Assembly (NCBI RefSeq): GCF_963678635.1
Contig: NC_087064.1
Span: forward strand, 25,028,189 to 25,092,188
Reading direction: 5' to 3'
Length of the DNA: 64,000 nucleotides
Source of the DNA: Symsagittifera roscoffensis
Taxonomy: Eukaryota > Xenacoelomorpha > Acoela > Convolutidae
Shown: positions 35,601-45,284 of the stretch, piece by piece
Position numbering within the stretch: the first letter of the stretch is position 1
Layout of the letters: the number at the start of each line of letters is the position of its first letter
Program-made: the position numbers and the translations under genes
The notes under the pieces: model-generated
Seen by the model: the letters and a program-made list of their open reading frames with translations, nothing else
Told to the model about the DNA's origin: nothing
The model's database searches: none

Positions 35601-38600
35601 GTTTCCACTAGTAGCGTGTGTATCGCCAGTTCTGACAGTTCTGATCCCGAGGTCGAATCCCTGTCTGAATAGGTGTTCATTCTCGAGCTTTCTGACTTAT
35701 CATCCGTCGAAGGTGTTGTGCTGGAGACTGCACGCTCCTCCAGATCATGTCCGTATTTCCTTCGCATCCATCTGAACTCCCCGGACAAAACTTTGTTCTC
35801 TAGGTCCTGTTTCTCATCAGGAATTTTCTCGTCTATCTCGGACTCCCCGGACAAATTCACTTGTCCCGGGTGTTGATTTTGTGATTGCTGGTTTTTCTCC
35901 TCATCCTTCTCCCCGGACAAATAGTCTTGCAGCAGATTTTGTTCTACCTCTTCACCCTCTTTTTCCCGGTCTGCAAAGGTGACGGTTTTCTTTCGCTTGC
36001 TGCTCCCCTGTTCTTTCCGTCCGTAAGAAGTACTGGTTAAAATCTCTTGGGGTATTGAGGATACTAGTTGCTGAACTATTGTCCTACAATCCCTCTTGTT
36101 CTCTTCGTGCTGTTGTCTGGACGGCATGATCTTCACTTTCTTACTGACTGTTAGCGATGCCACTGCTGCTGTCCACTCGGGGTCATCTCTGGTCACTTCT
36201 CTTTCTAACAATCCACCCAGCATCCGCATTACTTGTGGTGTGACTTGCACCGTTTTATCCAATAATGAGAGGCTGTTTATATTCATGCGAGAGAGTTCTT
36301 GCTGGACCAGGTTCGAGCGCAGCAACAAATCTAAGGGGACCGGATCCTCCTTGGACAGGATCTTTATCTCGGCTGCTTTCTCTACAGGTAACTCAGGATG
36401 CCCTGGAATTGGATGTCCAGACTTATCCAACCATCTCGTTAAGGGAAGCGCTTCATAAGTTTCTTTGTCCAGAAACGAGAATCCCTCCTTTACTTCCGCC
36501 TGATTGGCCTGCTTCTGCTCCAATCTTTCATAGAACTCAGTTTTCTTGCTGAGACTGTCAGCATTCTGATGTTTATCACGCATCCTGTGTTCGATTATCA
36601 TATGGTAGCCATCCAATCTGACTATCCATCTACCAATATAACTCTGATCCATCGAATAGGTCTTCAACCAGGATAACGCTCTGTTGTCCACGCGTAACTT
36701 GAAGGGAGCGCTCCCCAAGTATGCACGGTACTTTTCCACGAAGGTGACTACTGCAAACATTTCTGCTTTCGGTGCGCCATATTTCATCTCTGTGTCACTC
36801 AAGACCTTGCTGCCGTATGCAATGGGACGGAGGACTGTTCTTCCGTTCCATTCTTGCTCTTGATGCAATGTTCCTGAGATGGCCACCACCGATGCGTCTG
36901 TGTCAAGAACATACATGCCCTTTTCTGTAGGCATGCCCAGCACTGGCGCTTCGCACAGTTCCCGCTTTATGTTCTCGAAAGCAACTTGTGCCTCATCGTT
37001 CCATTCGAACTTTTTCCCTTTGTTGCGCATCAGCTTCTGCATCGGGTACACCTTGTCCGCGTATCCTTTTATGAATTCTCGGTAGTAATTGGCAAACCCT
37101 AGGAAGCTCATGAGCTGTGTGTCCGTTCTAGGAGCTTTCCATGTCAGCACAGCCTCTACTGCTTCTGGATCTGGCCTCACACCATGCCGGTCCACCATTC
37201 TTCCCAGGTACTTGATCGAATCCCTAAGGATTTCACATTTCGATGGTTTGCATTTCAAGCCTGCTCTTTTCATACATCCGAAGACCTCATCGAGTCGATC
37301 AATGTGATCCTCCAGGGTTGGTGTCGCTATGACTACGTCATCCACGTAGCACATCAAGAGATTCCCGTACTTTTTGGTCACTCCTGTCAAAGCCTGAGCC
37401 ATCAGCCTTTGAAAGGTTGCTGTTGCATTGCACAAGCCGAAGGGCATCCTCTTCCACTGGTACAACCCCAATTCGCACGCGAATCCGGTTTTCTCCCTGT
37501 CCTTCTTTCGCAGAGGAACCTGCCAGAAGGCAGAACCCAAGTCCAATGTGGTGAAGAACTTTGCATCACCAAGTTTGGATAGGCTCTCGTCTATTCGCGG
37601 TATCGGGTACGCATCTTTAATCGTTACCGCGTTCAAGTAACGAAAGTCGCAACAAAATCTAAGCTGCCCCCCTTTCTTTTTTGCCATTACTACTCCGCAA
37701 GCCCATGGTGATTTCGAGGGTTCTATCATGTCGTATTCAAGCAACATTTCTATTTCCGCTCGGCACGCTTCCGATTTATGTGGCGTCATTCGCCTTGCGC
37801 CTTCCCTATGGGGAACGGCGCCCTCTTCTAGTTCGATTTCGTGTTCGACGAAATTACAGCAACCGATGTCCGCCTTATGTTTTGAAAATACTTCGGCGTT
37901 CCGATCTAGGAGGTCCCGCAATTTTTCAAAATCTCCCTCACCTATTTTTCCTTTTAAATGTTCTATTTCTGGCAAAACCGGTTTGTCAGAATCTAGTTCA
38001 TATGACGAGGGGCGTTCCGGAAAATTCGAGCAGCTTGATAAGCCGTCGTCCGTTTCGGATTTCATTGAAAACAATTTACGAATAGATTTTAATTCATTAA
38101 TTCTCTTTAAGTCTTTGTCTTTATTTGCATGATAAGGACAGTCTTTCACACTATATTTCTTCAAGTTTTGTGTCTCTTCATAGTCGGTCCTCATCGGCAA
38201 TGCGTAACCAAGCTTCTTTCCACGCTGGATTGAAACCGTGGTGTCCAGTGTGTTCAACAACACACTGACACACAGTCCGTTTCGCGTTACCGAGAAGCTC
38301 CGGCCTAAAATCACCGAACTCTGACTATTTGGATTCGGTACTAAGCAAACCTGTTTACTATCACTTAACGAATTTAAATTTCTCATTCTAAAAATCGCTA
38401 CTACAGCTTGTCCTGGTTGTAACTTTACTTTTCTATCCAAAAAAACTGGTACCTTATTTTCATCTGTTATTATCCTATTAATGGGTCTCTTAACATACTT
38501 TCGGTCCGGGTTTCTAATCCGTATTAGACCGTTGTTCAAGTCAATCATCACGTCAAAATTCCTGACAAAATCTCTGCCCAAGATGAATTGGTCGGCGTCG

Positions 38601-41600
38601 TCCAGATTCTCTACCACCAGGAAGCTCATCCAAAGGTTCCGTCCTCCCATGTGAAGGACCGTCACCGGTGTTCTTCCGACTACGTAGATAGCTCCTCGAT
38701 TTGCAGCGGCTAGTCGGAGATTCGTAGGAATCAAATCTTCCCGCGTGAAGCCCATTCTCTCCCAGGTTTTTATCGGCATCACACTCACCACCGCGCCTGT
38801 GTCCAGAAGCCCTGTGACTCCGATTTTTGTTCCGTTGGTGTCAAGCAGGTGTGCTGTCACATCTGCTTCATATCCAATATGTACCGCGTCTTGTTCCATC
38901 ATGGCGTCATGGCCTATCCTGCGGACTTTGAGTTCCTCTTCACCCAAATAGATCTGCCCCATTTGGTCATCATCTGTTGTTATGTAAGTCCTGGTGTAGA
39001 TGCTGATTCCATCCACGTTCAGCATTATTTGATACGGCCCATAGACCTCCAAGTAGCGTCCATGAAGTTTCTTCATGCGAGGGCCACCCGTCGTTAGTAG
39101 TGCTCGCACAGCTCTCGACTCAGTGCGTGGCTCCACCTGCCTCAGATAATCTGCATATGTGTCCAAATGCATTAAAGTGAACTCTGATGGTTCACTCAAA
39201 TTTCTTATTACCTGGTGTCCAGCCACTGAGATTATCGACTGTATCTTCTTTCCCTGCGGCGCCATGCCGAACCTCTTACCGGAGATCACTTTAAGTTTCA
39301 TATCTAGACTGCTTGGTGTTTTCGTCTCTTCGAACTCCGTTGCCTCGAAGGTATTCAGTTGCTCCTGAAGCTTTTCATTTTCCAGTTCAAGTTTCACTTT
39401 TTGTTCGATCTCTTTCGTCACCAATTCCTGCTGTACTCTATTTAGAGCATCCTTTGCGGCTGCCTTATAATCGATCTTGAAGTCATCGGCCGCAGTTGCT
39501 GGTTCCGGTTCACGTGCTTCTTCTGTTACCGCTTGCATTTTCTTTGCCGCCAGCTCTTGAGGTTTGTCCTTCCTGCGTGCCTCTGCTTCGCTCAAGAGTC
39601 GAGCCTTGCTTGCTTTCACTCCTGACAAAGCTTCTTCATGCCTTGGATGCTTGATGTCTGCCACTGCATCCCAGAATTGTGGACAATCTGATTTAAAATG
39701 ACCTTCCAAGTTGCAAAAGAAACACCTCGGGCCGAATTTCGCAATTACTCCTCTCATGAAATCCTCATGGTCCAACTCTGACGCATCTTCGTCCTCGAGG
39801 CTAAAGCCTATTGCTTTCATGCCTTGTTTGTAAGCTGGGCATGCTGACACGTGATGGTCTGTTGAACTACAATTGGCACAAGAGCGTCTCTTGTCCATAT
39901 CGTCCCTCGGTTTGTACCAATTGTTCCCTTGGTTTGCTGGTCCGTTGTTAAAATTGCCATAATTGTTCTTGTAATATCCAGATCTCGAAGGAGGTTTCAA
40001 CAAAAGATACTCTTTTGATTTGAGCCTCAACTCCTCCGGTGTTGGCGCATTAGTTGATAGTGGTGTGTAATGCGTTGCTAGCATCGTACGAAGTTCATCA
40101 TTTTTCACACCATCGATGAATTTTGAGGCTACGGCCAGGTTCATCCTTCGGTTTGACTCATCCGGTTGGCTGCGTCTTCTCAGCATTTCCAAATCATCGC
40201 GAAACTTGTCTATTGTTTCATCTTCTCGTTGCCTCCGTTTCTCGAAGCGCATCATCGCCTGGTGCCCCTGCACCCCTGATCCGAAACGGTTTAATAAGAT
40301 TTCGAAGATTTTCTCAGCAGTGTCACGTTGATACTGTTTCTTGGCCATGACACAGTTCAGGGCTGTCCCTTCTAAGTTGCTGGTGAGCGCGCTGCGTTCC
40401 TGTCTCTCAGACAAGTCTTCTTCCTCGAAATGCAGCTTCATTACCTCTATCCAGGTATCAATACAGCCATCAGATTCGTCTTTGTAGCATCTTGGTTTCT
40501 TAAAGACTCTTCTGGACTTTTCACTGCGTTCATTGGTTCTAGATAACCGCGTCAGGAATGTCTCCAAAGACCTGTTCAGGGGTTCAAATGCTGTGGCCAT
40601 TGCCGTAGCATCCCTTGAGAGTCCCGCTTGAGTGTCCTCACACCTTGTCAAAGGCTCTGTGTGCGGTGCATCCCTGCAATCCGAATCACCTTGAGCGTTT
40701 CCCGCTTGGCCCATGTGACTCCTCCTCGGGCTTGTATGCCCCATGTTGCCAGAATCGCTTCTCCCAGTCGCATGTGTGCTTTGCGTTGGTCGTTCGTTCG
40801 AGGTTTGTCTGTTCCCCGTTGAACTCGCTCTACTGTTCGGGCCCCATGCTGTATTACCCCTTGTGGCATAGCCTGATGAACTGCCCCTGCCTCTAGTGGA
40901 TCCATTTGCCTTCCTCCTTTGATGTTCATTGAAGTTCACCCTCGGTTCCCTGCTGGGACCTCCCGAGTTCGGCTCTCCTTCTTTTGGTCCACCTTTGCTG
41001 CTTAGTAGCCCGTCCAACCTATCCATGATAGCCTGCGTTCGCCTCTCCATCATCGCGTCTATCTTTGTGTCAAGAGACCCAAGAGACTGCTCTTGCTGAA
41101 TTCTTAACTTCTCCATGTCGGCTCTTAAGCGTAACTCCCTCTGTTCCGCTTCTCTTGTCATTCGCGACAAGTTCCTCGTCATATGTTCGTCCGTTCTTTC
41201 TTTCAAGCGTTTTTCGCTTCTGCCAACTTCTTGTCTGTTGCGGTTTATTTCTTCCCGCAGACTTTCTCTTTCAATGTGAACTGCTCTTTCCAGTTCACTC
41301 ATCCTTATCGACATCTGTTCATTTTGTTCTCCTAAACTGCCCACTATGTTGTTTAAGGCTTCCTCTAGTGCTGCCCCGTTATCCATGAGTGGCGTCACTA
41401 GTGGCGGTGTAACCCTGTTGGAGCAAGGTAACTTCGTGCTTGTCGAGATCCGGGCCTTGACTCTGTGCTTCAACGTCTTTTCATTATTTATTTCAGGATC
41501 CATTAACGCATTGCCGAGCCCTCTGGTTCTACTCTCTTCAGGTTGTGGCTCCGAACTTGTCCTAATCGCGAAGTCCTTTGACTGGCCCGGTGTGTTTGCC

Positions 41601-42280
41601 TCCTTACTTATCGTTGTCACTACACCAAATTTGTCCATGGTTCCAGTCTCTCTTCCGACGTGTGCCTCACTCTCCTGGATCGAACTATTGAGGCTGACTT
41701 GAGATCCAAAGTCCCCTTGCTCCTCTTCATCCTCTTCCTCCTGGGACTCCCCATCGTTTCCTGCTCCTCCTCCCATGCTGAATGGAAAGATGTTTCCGAA
41801 GGTGTTCTTCATTCTTTCTGAGAACGATGATGAGGTTGTTTGTTTTCCAGTTCCGCTTGCCATCATAGTGTTGTCTGTCGGAGATCTTCTAGTTGCCGTT
41901 ACTTCAGTTGAGATGTCGGACAGTTCCGACATCTCCTCTCGATCCAACGTCCCGGTGGAAGTGGCAAAATCATGGCCTTGTTCTACCGGAGTAGATTCAC
42001 TCGCCAGCCTTCTGCCTCTCCCTTCCAGTCCATTTACTCCCTGGTTGTCGTTCATGGTATGGTCCGTATTGACCTCCACTTCTAACAGTTCTCTTCGCTC
42101 TTCTGAGGTCTTTTGACTTCTCGTTTCAACCATTCTGCCTGAAACCGTCCCCTCTTTATCGGACCGGGTTCGCTTGATCCAATCCACAAAAGGATCGGTC
42201 ATCGTTTTTCTTTGCTTTTCAGGTATGAATTTCCTAGAGCTATTACCTCGTTTTGGTATCCTTGACTTGTCTAAACTCAT
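32678..42280 (-). CDS. E1 Gag-Pol polyprotein, 3200 aa
   Basis: One uninterrupted ORF begins with ATG at 42280. Approximate residues: 1-560 low-complexity/charged region with a predicted coiled coil near 310-420; about 590-760 retrotransposon Gag core; CCHC knuckles CANCSSTDHHVSAC (~801) and CFFCNLEGHFKSDC (~852); aspartic protease LLDTGA (~1160); RT 1500-1700 with YVDD (~1646); RNase H 1785-1915 (DTDAS, KAEMF, HQNADS); linker 1920-2400 with repeated LSGE; integrase with HHCC finger (~2415-2460) and DDE core (D in QIDHQ ~2484, SDN ~2541, E in NGLVERQ, exactly 35 residues after the second D); GPF module (~2719); acidic tail of about 450 residues. The order RT-RNase H-integrase defines Ty3/gypsy. 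All catalytic residues are present. Gag and Pol fused without frameshift, and the long tail after integrase, are unusual. Confidence 0.95.
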   Translation of the reverse strand: MSLDKSRIPKRGNSSRKFIPEKQRKTMTDPFVDWIKRTRSDKEGTVSGRMVETRSQKTSEERRELLEVEVNTDHTMNDNQGVNGLEGRGRRLASESTPVEQGHDFATSTGTLDREEMSELSDISTEVTATRRSPTDNTMMASGTGKQTTSSSFSERMKNTFGNIFPFSMGGGAGNDGESQEEEDEEEQGDFGSQVSLNSSIQESEAHVGRETGTMDKFGVVTTISKEANTPGQSKDFAIRTSSEPQPEESRTRGLGNALMDPEINNEKTLKHRVKARISTSTKLPCSNRVTPPLVTPLMDNGAALEEALNNIVGSLGEQNEQMSIRMSELERAVHIERESLREEINRNRQEVGRSEKRLKERTDEHMTRNLSRMTREAEQRELRLRADMEKLRIQQEQSLGSLDTKIDAMMERRTQAIMDRLDGLLSSKGGPKEGEPNSGGPSREPRVNFNEHQRRKANGSTRGRGSSSGYATRGNTAWGPNSRASSTGNRQTSNERPTQSTHATGRSDSGNMGHTSPRRSHMGQAGNAQGDSDCRDAPHTEPLTRCEDTQAGLSRDATAMATAFEPLNRSLETFLTRLSRTNERSEKSRRVFKKPRCYKDESDGCIDTWIEVMKLHFEEEDLSERQERSALTSNLEGTALNCVMAKKQYQRDTAEKIFEILLNRFGSGVQGHQAMMRFEKRRQREDETIDKFRDDLEMLRRRSQPDESNRRMNLAVASKFIDGVKNDELRTMLATHYTPLSTNAPTPEELRLKSKEYLLLKPPSRSGYYKNNYGNFNNGPANQGNNWYKPRDDMDKRRSCANCSSTDHHVSACPAYKQGMKAIGFSLEDEDASELDHEDFMRGVIAKFGPRCFFCNLEGHFKSDCPQFWDAVADIKHPRHEEALSGVKASKARLLSEAEARRKDKPQELAAKKMQAVTEEAREPEPATAADDFKIDYKAAAKDALNRVQQELVTKEIEQKVKLELENEKLQEQLNTFEATEFEETKTPSSLDMKLKVISGKRFGMAPQGKKIQSIISVAGHQVIRNLSEPSEFTLMHLDTYADYLRQVEPRTESRAVRALLTTGGPRMKKLHGRYLEVYGPYQIMLNVDGISIYTRTYITTDDDQMGQIYLGEEELKVRRIGHDAMMEQDAVHIGYEADVTAHLLDTNGTKIGVTGLLDTGAVVSVMPIKTWERMGFTREDLIPTNLRLAAANRGAIYVVGRTPVTVLHMGGRNLWMSFLVVENLDDADQFILGRDFVRNFDVMIDLNNGLIRIRNPDRKYVKRPINRIITDENKVPVFLDRKVKLQPGQAVVAIFRMRNLNSLSDSKQVCLVPNPNSQSSVILGRSFSVTRNGLCVSVLLNTLDTTVSIQRGKKLGYALPMRTDYEETQNLKKYSVKDCPYHANKDKDLKRINELKSIRKLFSMKSETDDGLSSCSNFPERPSSYELDSDKPVLPEIEHLKGKIGEGDFEKLRDLLDRNAEVFSKHKADIGCCNFVEHEIELEEGAVPHREGARRMTPHKSEACRAEIEMLLEYDMIEPSKSPWACGVVMAKKKGGQLRFCCDFRYLNAVTIKDAYPIPRIDESLSKLGDAKFFTTLDLGSAFWQVPLRKKDREKTGFACELGLYQWKRMPFGLCNATATFQRLMAQALTGVTKKYGNLLMCYVDDVVIATPTLEDHIDRLDEVFGCMKRAGLKCKPSKCEILRDSIKYLGRMVDRHGVRPDPEAVEAVLTWKAPRTDTQLMSFLGFANYYREFIKGYADKVYPMQKLMRNKGKKFEWNDEAQVAFENIKRELCEAPVLGMPTEKGMYVLDTDASVVAISGTLHQEQEWNGRTVLRPIAYGSKVLSDTEMKYGAPKAEMFAVVTFVEKYRAYLGSAPFKLRVDNRALSWLKTYSMDQSYIGRWIVRLDGYHMIIEHRMRDKHQNADSLSKKTEFYERLEQKQANQAEVKEGFSFLDKETYEALPLTRWLDKSGHPIPGHPELPVEKAAEIKILSKEDPVPLDLLLRSNLVQQELSRMNINSLSLLDKTVQVTPQVMRMLGGLLEREVTRDDPEWTAAVASLTVSKKVKIMPSRQQHEENKRDCRTIVQQLVSSIPQEILTSTSYGRKEQGSSKRKKTVTFADREKEGEEVEQNLLQDYLSGEKDEEKNQQSQNQHPGQVNLSGESEIDEKIPDEKQDLENKVLSGEFRWMRRKYGHDLEERAVSSTTPSTDDKSESSRMNTYSDRDSTSGSELSELAIHTLLVETRARNLDREVYQDPDSDRYLIPSERVFDNAADDLETIAVSKRSISLLPQKEVVRTDLQPFQQETQPLAKIWCVKMEEDTHQPNELNSQMRVMKTYFKARYRLSDLLRAQRNDRMTSNLKRWIENGAPDKGDLEEDSYRILRQYFMQKEGRLYLNKDGIVACRRREEDKVLYKYNAIVLPQLYQTELLFRSHDQMGHQGIDKVYQRILKRFEWPGMKKACEKWVTACLSCQQVKDPRKLRFPLQSIESSEFNEVVQIDHQKICMTDSGYNQVLVMIDHFTKYAEAVPCITASAEETCDHLINTWIARHGCPMTFQSDNGTAFVGELTKELMRRSPVAQAHSTTYHPQTNGLVERQNRTLVSMLRVYCSRYMTDWDRYLPQVMGAYNSTQHSTTGVSPHMMLTGHEKYLPLTFFYPEYEGKKTSPQVYVRDVIRRQQELDDLCRRNTQQAQARQRKRFDKKAAGAKAYSVGDYVWVFQNVIPPKGTKKLLKKWRGPFMITEVHQEGRFYRLSTGRAAHYENIKPHNPSTEDWCIPADMEEGDYLMMDPACEVNEKGTREKNDGNEVVEEGTDTPLDLDPNEQIEADNETLPYAEEDWQDSEQTEVPKNMEPDLPFTMQTRQKDGTRLRKKYNPYGDDFVVDRIDLKKIVEEVVGLEEITVSQDIDIVDDHNDEWVDDWSKPEVEFDDEQQQSNEQDLTNLRVLEWLNDMTSDPEKTSVTIQDVDRESAKYIKTERDDPSWAAQEGQLLIPASNLDLIPGMRSTGTPMDIFVRGVGVGLTHTENLIIKKLRIARETGNLEAETGEEPKKPDIGRVVESYFNLPNEYSSNIVLTDSDFILTNRTCAIAITADMSFRTALAADFKREYKNVEFLWKQRPGIGGVAALPPAVSQIPGKYLCFLVTRATEKQHVDPENLVLSLTRLRDFLVEMDVKELSLPVYDPNRGRLHPRELYALVHVIFSDTSIQVYLHKKYYLSIG

Positions 42281-45200
42281 TCTTTATTTGTCACTTTCCT
42301 ATGCTTACTCTTGACTCAATTGCTAGAGACCTTATAGTTTTATTAACAAAAATAATGACACAACACAATAAATTTCACCAGAATCTATTAAAAAGTGACC
42401 ACGAATCCCTGTATGTTGTCAGAGTACAGTTTGTATAAAATTTATTCACACTAGCCGATTATCGGTCCAAAGATCTGGAAACTAGCACAATATGATGTTA
42501 TCAGTCAATTTAAAAGATAGTGTAGTCACCACCCAATCAAGCACAGTTTAGGTTGATTTAAAATCAAAAACAAAAATTATATATTGACACAATATGAATG
42601 TATATTTTAAAAAAACGTATGCGTCTTGTACTCTTAGTCGGTCGCAGTACAATAGTCGAACCTGTCTTTTTAAAGAAAAAGCTTTCCCTGCTTGGTGCTG
42701 CACCAAACAGACAAAACTTTGAAGGCAGTAATTTTCTCAAGTGGGCGTCTATTGCACCCACCGAGTACTGTGTTACCTATCTGCCTTCGGACTGCCCGAG
42801 CTAGACCTACTAAAATCCTCAGGGCAGTCACTTTCCCCAAAAACGTATTATGTTTCAATCCACACCAATGAGTCACGCTCTTTTTAATTTAGACTTAGTG
42901 TCGCGAATATCCGAGTTCGGACCTGTTTTGTATTAGTCTGGTTCTTTTTGAGAGGCAAGTTACCAGTGCAGTCACTGATACCTAGCCTGTGTATTAATAA
43001 CCTAATACCTCTCGCTTTTTAGTCTTTCTTTCGTTTACCTAAGTCCTTAATAAAATAATACCCCTCCGGATTGGCACAAATAGGACCCTTCCGGACTGTC
43101 AGAATATAGACCCCTCCGGATTGGGACCCCTCGGAATTAGCAACTATAAGACCCCTCCGGATTCGGACCCCTCCGGTTTTGTGGAAAGTAGACCCCTCCG
43201 GATTCGGACCCCTCTGACTTTGAAAAATTTCGACCCCTCCGGATTGGGAGCCCTTAGCTCTGTCAAAGTAGCTTTTTGTAGTTTTCTTAATTTCAGCTTA
43301 TACCCCCCCGGATACGTTCTGCGTTGCTTTTATGCTGTTTGAATTAACTGGGAAGGGTATAGGGTCCTTTCCTAGACCCCTCCGGATTGAAGTTAAGGCA
43401 CTTATTTGACAATTCACACTAACGGTGAAGGGTCTTATCACTTGCCTAACTTCGACTCTATTATGGTTGTCTTGTGCCTTCAGCCTTCCCTTTTTGTCTA
43501 GAACTGTCCTAAGTTACTTAGTTCAATCGCTATCAACTTTTGGTAGGGGTATAAGGGTTTTTCAGAAAAATTTATAAAACGTGAAGGGTGTACCCCTCCG
43601 GATTTGTGTAATTTGCTAAAAACAATCTCAAAAAATTTTCTCGCTCGCTTTTCCGAAAAATTTCTAATCCTATTAGTAAGCTCAGCTAATTTCTGATCTA
43701 TTGGTACCAAGATCAACTCGATATGATCAGTAGTTCCAAAGTTATTAACCAAAACGTCTTTTTTCCGAACTCAAAAAATTTTCTCTCTTATAGGTTCCGC
43801 CTAACTTTTTCCGCAAATCTGGTCCTTTCGACCTAAAAATTATTGATCCGAGCTCAGAAGGCCTATACTCTTCTAGTTCAATGCAAAAGACCCAATCTAA
43901 AACGCTATTGTAGAAAAATTTTGCGAAAAACTATGCTACCTGGACCCCTCCGGATTGATGAATCCACCAAATCAAACACGTTATGTTCGATTTCTCTGCA
44001 ACCCGGAAGGCTTTCGGGTAGCGGATTTTAAGACTTGTAGATTCACTAGTGGACGTTGTCCGAACAACTATTTTTACTGTCCTACCTCAAAAATTTCAAA
44101 AAATTTTCTAAATTTTTAGTGTTTCTTACTATCAAAAATTGGGAAAATTTGGTTTTTGGTACCAAACTAGTTCCAACCACTTCCGAACTAAAGTTAACCG
44201 GTTCTACTTATTACAGTAGTGCAGTTACGATGTAACACACTAACTTAGCGCTTTTTTCCGTTTCAAAAAATATCGATATCTCAAAAATCGCGACTTGTGG
44301 GGGGATCAAAATATCGCTATTTTGACCCTAAAAACCGGTCTGTTTTCGTTGTTTTTCACTGAAAAACGATATATGACTATTAATATAGGCTATATGAATA
44401 ATAATATTAGTAATACTATACCCCTCCGGGTTTGTTTATTATCCGAATTAAGGTGCTTAACTCGGATATTCGCAGTTCGGTGAAGGGTCACTACAGTGCA
44501 GCACTGTCGAGCCCCCCACAGATTACTATCTTACTTTTTGTACCAAAAGGGATACAAAACTTGTTAACGATACCCAACAGTCGATTGTTGTTGTCGTTGA
44601 GCCCCTTCTTGTTGCTCCTTGAACTGCTTGCCGGATCGGTCTTCACCCAGGACCCTTCCGAATTGAGCACAAATCAGCTGACCCTTCCGGATTGAGCGCA
44701 ATTTATCATTAACGTGCTTAAATGCTCAAATAACCCTACAGTACAAGCCTCACAAACGGGCTACAAAACTGATCGTAACGATCCTGACTGATATAAATGC
44801 CTGTAACAACAATATATCTATCAACAACAAACGGGGGGGTTGAATCACATCTTGTCTGGGGGGATGATTTCTACTGATTTTTTACTTTTTTACTGTTTTT
44901 GGTTTTTTCGGTTATTTTTTATGTTTTTTGTTTTTCTTGGGTACTATACTACTTTTTGTTTGGTTTTGCTTATATCTTTAAGTGTTTTTGGTCACAAACC
45001 ACTCAGGGGATGAGGGGTTCATGATTCCCCCCACCCTTCCTGGTTCGTGAATTTTCGGTCTTAACTAGGTTAAAAAACTATTCACGGTAATCCGGAAGGC
45101 TTCCGCGTTCCGAACTACCCTTCCGCCCCGGCTGTTTAGGCCTATTAAGGGCGTTAATGTGAGCATCCGCTCGGCGCGCAGTGCTCGTTAACGGTTCTGC

Positions 45201-45284
45201 CGGTCATGATGTTAAAAAAGAATAACACCCAGGAGCGCCATAAAAACATACATGTAACATTCGCCCGGAAGATACATATCGACG
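42281..45284 (-). promoter_or_regulatory. E1 leader / probable inner LTR region with CCGGA motif array
   Basis: This 3-kb non-coding stretch lies between the gag start and the LTR segment shared with copy A. It contains eight exact copies of CCCCTCCGGATT (43061, 43111, 43152, 43193, 43234, 43377, 43593, 43945) and about ten variants, some in inverted orientation (AATCCGGAAGG). Similar motifs continue inside the shared LTR segment, so much of this stretch may belong to a long LTR whose counterpart is hidden by the gap. Phrases like CGGTGAAGGGT recur (43422, 44480). The primer binding site and the LTR inner edge could not be fixed. Confidence 0.6.
43055..43390. repeat. 41-bp periodic CCCCTCCGGATT minisatellite
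   Basis: Exact 12-mers start at 43111, 43152, 43193 and 43234, a constant 41-bp spacing. Secondary, less exact copies follow 16 bp after two of them (43168, 43209). Outlying copies occur at 43061 and 43377. The regular spacing is close to four helical turns. Confidence 0.8.

Noticed and set aside
32644-42116. Plus-strand open frames (up to 242 codons) opposite E1 gag-pol
   Set aside because: They are shadows of the long minus-strand coding region, a result of its codon composition.
42281-42990. Primer binding site and inner LTR edge for E1 (for example near ACCAGTGCAG at 42962)
   Set aside because: No stretch convincingly complementary to a known tRNA 3' end next to a TG/CA boundary.
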